Shown piece after piece: positions 59,894 to 64,000 of a stretch of 64,000 nt of DNA. Position numbers and translations under genes: made by a program. The notes beneath the pieces were generated by a model that saw only the letters and a program-made list of their open reading frames with translations, had not been told where the DNA came from and did no database searches. The stretch is from Carya illinoinensis (lineage: Eukaryota; Streptophyta; Magnoliopsida; Fagales; Juglandaceae), in assembly GCF_018687715.1 (NCBI RefSeq), contig NC_056762.1, forward strand, positions 32,042,864-32,106,863. The letters are read 5' to 3'. The first letter of the stretch is position 1. Each line of letters opens with the position of its first letter.

Positions 59894-59956
59894 AAACTAT
59901 GGATATGTCCCTATATATAAATCTGGATTTTTAGAGATAAATTTGAAGAGTTTTGT

Positions 59957-60110
59957 TACATACAAGCACAGTCACGTACTAATCTGTGTACCAATACTAA
60001 TTTATTCATACTTAAAATTTAAATTAACACTGTTTTTAATAAAATCTATTTTTTGACCAATCACATTACATTGATGTACAGATTAATGCACAATTGTACT
60101 TGCAACTATA
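59957..60110 (+). repeat. MITE family C, copy 1
   Basis: About 150 bp with long imperfect terminal inverted repeats: left end ACAAGCACAGTCACGTACTA, right end complement TATAGTTGCAAGTACAATTG. Central part GACCAATCACATTACATTG. A second copy lies inverted at 61935-62087 and a third begins at the window edge. Confidence 0.7.
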
Positions 60111-60755
60111 TTTTTCCAAATTTAAATATATCGTGCTTCATTTGTTTTCCAAGAAGTGTTTTTGGTAGTAGTGCATGTATTAGAGCACTCACATTGTGTT
60201 ATGTAAAATGCATATATATTTTCTTCTAAAAGTGTTAATATTTGTCCAAAATGAATGTCCAACGGACTATGTATCCCATATGTATCTCCCATTTGTGTAA
60301 AGTAAACTTGCTACATGTAGTGATACTGTTCATCATCTTTTTCTTTTTTTAAATTATTATTTCTCTTTCTATTCTCATTTGCCTTTATTCTATCCTGTTT
60401 TCACTTCATACCCTAGTTTCTCATTGTATAACCAAGAATCTATTAAGAATATTCTCATAATATATTCATATATTTTTTCATCTTTTGATTTTATTTATAG
60501 TTTTTGTTTGGCTTATATTATTTTGCATGTATAGGATGAAATTATATCATTTTGTATATGAGGAGATATTGCAAATATCAAAATATAGAAAGATATTGAA
60601 AACTCATTAATAGTTAGAGGAAATATTTGAAAGAAAAAAAAAATTAAAAAAAAATATTTATATGATATAAAGGAAAAATAGATAAGTTAATGTATGGTTA
60701 TTATAAAAATCAATATATAAAATTGAAAAATTGAGTTTGTGTGATGTATTTTAAA

Positions 60756-61202
60756 GGAGAAATGTTATTATGCCTCCTGAAGTATACCGCTAGACACAAC
60801 AAGAAAAACGGATATTTGTAACTAATTTTTTTAAAACGAAATGGACTCTTTGAGACAAAAATTGACTTATTTTAGTTGGATATAATCATTTGATTGGATA
60901 TAACTGGTCGCAAATAAGCAGTTTTCTTATAGTGAGAGTTGCCCCATTGATATGTCACCATCATGTAGTACCACGTGACTTATTGAAAAAATAAAAATAA
61001 AAACAAAAAAATTGTAGACAGAATTTAAGATTTCAAACTTTCAGCCTTCATTTTTTTGTGTTTTCAAACTCTATTTTGTTTTGAATATATATATATATAT
61101 ATATATTTTTTAATAAGCCATGGGGTACCAAGTGATCATTCTACCACATCAATGGGGCAACTCCAGCTATATACTTTAAGCGGAAAAATAGCAATACTCA
61201 TC
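60756..61202 (+). mobile_element. Fold-back MITE, host of a nested MITE
   Basis: Left arm GTTATTATGCCTCCTGAAGT ... AGTTGCCCCATTGATATGTC pairs with the complement of the right arm, which carries ATCAATGGGGCAACTCC and ATATACTTTAAGCGG. The arms extend about 90 bases once the inner element is removed. TTAAA occurs at both outer edges (60751-60755 and 61203-61207) and may be the target duplication. Confidence 0.75.
60795..60934 (+). mobile_element. CACTA-type MITE nested in the fold-back MITE
   Basis: 140 bp, starting CACAACAAGAAAAACGGATA and ending CTTATAGTG, whose complement CACTATAAGAAAACTGC is the CACTA-style end. Flanked by AGA on both sides (60792-60794, 60935-60937), the 3-bp duplication expected for CACTA elements. 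Removing it restores the left arm of the outer element. Confidence 0.8.
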
Positions 61203-61207
61203 TTAAA

Positions 61208-63689
61208 GTACAAGATATAAAAGAAACGAGTGGAAGTGTTCTAAAAACACTCTCAATCGATTAGTCAAATGTTAAATCCATCTCCTATTTAGCTATAAGA
61301 TCCCAAAATACTGTTACAATGGATTAGTCTGAATCCAAATATTTTGACTTTAGCTACAATAAATATCAAAATTATTTCCAAATTTTAACTTCATCAAATG
61401 TTTATTTTATCAATTATTTCTCTTTCTTTATCTTTCACTTGATCCTTCTACTCAACTTCAATCATTGTTTTCATGGAAAATTCACCGCATATAACTCAAA
61501 TAAAATAAATTATAAAATGGTAAAAAGTGATAAAATAAAACAATATATAGTTAAAAAATATTAAATATTTTATTATTATATCATGAATAAATAGATATAT
61601 AAATCTCATGAATAAGTGTTGTAAGATGCTTTTATATTGTAGCAAGGAGTGTTTGGTAATTTTATTGGAAAAGTTCTTTGGTGGGAAAAAATGAAAATAA
61701 ATAATTAAACTTTGAACCAAAAAATGGGGATTGTTGATGCTCGGTGGTCGGAGACTACCCGGCCTCCACAATGGGCATGGCGGTGCGACACAAAAGGGAG
61801 GCCGGGTTTGAAATTTTTTCAGTTCCATTTTAGCTGACATGGTGCATGCCATTCAAGATGGGGGGAGTAATCCAAAAGCTATTGAAACACGACCCTCGGT
61901 GGCAAAAGCTAGACAATACAACAAGAAAAAGTTTAATTGTAAGCACACTTGTGCGTTAATATATGCACTAATTATTGTGATTGATCAAAAAGTAGATTTT
62001 ATTAAAAACAGTACTAATTTAATTTTTAAGTATAGAAGAATCAGTATTGATACGTAGATTAGTACGCGACTTTACTTGCAAATAGTAAAACTCATACAAC
62101 AATAAATGGAGCATGCATGACATGATTTTTTTTTTTATTATGACATTATCTATTAAAATAGCTCATGCGCTATAAGAAAATGCTTCTCTTTTTACTAGTT
62201 ATTTATTATTAAAATTATTGGATTTTTTTTTTTTTTAGGTTAAGATGAGCCTCTTATCGTAGCAAATAACTCATCATAAATACTTATTTTTTTTACTATA
62301 TTATGATATAAAAATGATTTACGTAACATTACATTAATCAACTTAAAATAAAGATGTGTTACCGCTACGAATGGCATTTCACGCGCACACATAAAGAGAG
62401 TACAAAAACAAAACAAAGAAATCTACGTGGGAAAGGAATGGGATGTAATTTTCAGCTTTAGGACGAATGGAATTTCTAGTGGGTAGTCAAGACAACGCGG
62501 ACCTTTATGAAAAAGCAATGCCAAAAAGTTGACAAAACCATCAAGTTTAGAACCAGTAAATCACATTCTTTTCTGTTTTTATATACATAATCTTCTATGT
62601 TAGCTTGAGTTGCTTGCACACGCGAGACCTAATTTATTATTAACTCCTTTTTTTAATAGAGTTTAATTATTTATTTACCTTTGCTTAGCAAGCATGGCTA
62701 GCTACCACATTGCATCCATGATTTCCACCCAATTATTCCTTAAAGATCATAGATCAAGTGAATAAAGTAACAAAGAATAAAGCAATAAAGAAAAGAAGGA
62801 AACCCTAAACAACCCCCATTAATTTGTTTGTCTTGACCCTTCCACTTTGATTTTTATTTTTATAAGGGTTGGGGTTCGAACGTAGATTTTTTATTTAGAG
62901 AACCGTGTAAAATTGTTAAAAGCTACAAATTGAAAACAGAAAATTTAGAAGAGATAATTGAATAATTCTCATTATGATAAGAAAATTCGTATTTCAATAC
63001 ACTATACAATCATTGTATTTATGACATAAAGACTATACAATAGCTACTACCTTGCCAGTTATTTATATCTATTCATCTCATTCTTTAACTAATTTAACTA
63101 TTGACCAGTTATAGATGAAACCCCTTGTTTGGCTTCTCGGGATTTTAACTTCAATCTCTCTATATGGCTTTGTATATTCCAACAAACCGGATTATATGCC
63201 ATCATATAATAGACATAGCTATGACCTCTATTCCAATCAGGGTTATAAAAAAGAAACCATGTTGTTTCTTGGTGAGCTTGGACTCAACTTTAAACCTTAA
63301 TTACTTCACAATTTAAGTCTTGGTTATTCTCGCGACTACATAACTATTTAACAACCATATCTGATCAAGTTAAATTTAAAAAATAAATAAATTATTTTGT
63401 ACATATTCTTAAATGAAAAATCTTATTCAATTTAAATAACTTAGATTCTCTCATGACTTCACGCTGCTACATTGATTTACTAGCATTTTGATATTTTGAT
63501 CATTACATTTCAATGTCAATGACGATAACTATGGTACTAGGGAATGACTATCATTTAAGAGTGATTTGGTTTCAATGTTGATATAAAGTGGTCTATGAAG
63601 TTGGCTCGAAAAAGTGCCATATGCCCTAAAAAGAGACCTTTCATCGTGTTTTGCTTAAGGGAGGGAAAGTATGGTCTGCTTTAGAAATA
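61208..63689. other. Gene-free right-hand interval
   Basis: AT-rich DNA apart from a short G-rich patch at 61725-61880. 62990-63300 looks like an LTR fragment in style (AATACACTATACAATCATTG... GACATAAAGACTATACAATA) but has no detectable ends. The 61-codon frame at 63115 starts MKPLVWLLGILTSISLYGFV, hydrophobic and unrecognised; I do not call it a gene. Confidence 0.4.
61935..62087 (-). repeat. MITE family C, copy 2 (inverted)
   Basis: Left GTAAGCACACTTGTGCGTTA, centre TTGATCAAAAAGTAGATTTT, right CGCGACTTTACTTGCAAAT. Same order as copy 1 read on the other strand. Confidence 0.65.
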
Positions 63690-63838
63690 AGAAGTGTTTT
63701 ATTTCATTTCATCTTATTATTATAATTTTTTTAAATTCTCACACAAAATATAATAAACAATTTAATTTTTTTAATTACTAAAAAAATTTTAACTTTTATC
63801 CAATTCATTTCACCTCAACTCACTATCTAAACTGCACC
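63690..63838 (+). repeat. MITE family A, copy 4
   Basis: Reads CATTTCATCTTATTATTATA, then CACACAAAATATAATAAACA, then CTCAACTCACTATCTAAACT. Parallel to copy 2. Confidence 0.65.
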
Positions 63839-63984
63839 TAAGAAGAATAAATGTTATTATTTAGGGTTAAATGTTAAAATAGTTCTTCTAATTTGTCTTG
63901 TTAGTAAATTAATCCTCAAACTCTAATTTAAGTTTTTTACTCATTGTATTTTTAATACTTTGATTACATTATTTGTTAGGAAAA

Positions 63985-64000
63985 ATATAGTTGCAAGCAC
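63985..64000 (+). repeat. MITE family C, copy 3 cut by the window end
   Basis: The last bases TATAGTTGCAAGCAC match the terminal repeat of family C. The element presumably continues past the window. Confidence 0.45.

Noticed and set aside
63115..63300. Small secreted-protein-like frame with hydrophobic start
   Set aside because: Only 61 codons, in AT-rich DNA that looks like an LTR fragment, with no homologue I recognise.

Overview
The window is nuclear DNA from a flowering plant, almost certainly a woody eudicot. The genes are split by GT-AG introns, the DNA is strongly AT-rich with many (GA)n/(TA)n tracts, and long stretches are layered plant transposable elements (Helitron, LTR retrotransposons, tRNA-derived SINEs, MITEs, a FAR1/MULE-like pseudogene). 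Several repeat families look like ones I associate with Juglandaceae (walnut/hickory). That placement is recall, not proof. Nothing prokaryotic or organellar was seen.

Four host genes look intact. (1) A seven-exon MOB1 kinase activator on the minus strand (CDS 1135..8229) rebuilds to exactly 215 residues with all four zinc ligands. (2) An intron-less NDR1/HIN1-like (LEA_2) membrane protein lies at 10585..11310 (+). (3) An intron-less BOBBER/NudC CS-domain chaperone lies at 14319..15155 (+). (4) A cadmium-induced AS8-like small glycine-rich protein lies on the minus strand (47788..50201), with a separate 5'UTR exon near 52.1 kb and possibly a tiny last exon.

The rest is mobile or decayed DNA. 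From 17.7 to 19.9 kb there is a 2.2-kb solo LTR with target duplication. Next to it is a broken fragment of an ATXR3-type histone methyltransferase gene. From 22 to 28 kb lie a GRF-zinc-finger coiled-coil remnant and a multi-exon FAR1-related (MULE-derived) pseudogene with an in-frame 39-bp minisatellite. From 30.5 to 38 kb lies a decayed autonomous Helitron: a Rep/PIF1 helicase plus its RPA-like single-strand-binding gene. A compact Copia-type element with both LTRs sits at 40.7-42.3 kb. A 3.0-kb solo LTR at 44.2-47.2 kb carries a tandem array of hairpin units whose arms co-vary. From 52 to 64 kb there is no convincing host gene, but there is a 609-bp solo LTR, a CACTA-type MITE nested inside a larger fold-back MITE, and several other MITE families.

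The genes do not form a pathway; this is ordinary gene-plus-repeat plant chromatin. I found no clearly new biological system. The most unusual signal is the co-varying hairpin array inside the 3-kb LTR. After it come the nested MITE, the Helitron RPA partner, the SINEs in the AS8-like gene's 3' region, and the pyrimidine tract beside a MOB1 splice donor.
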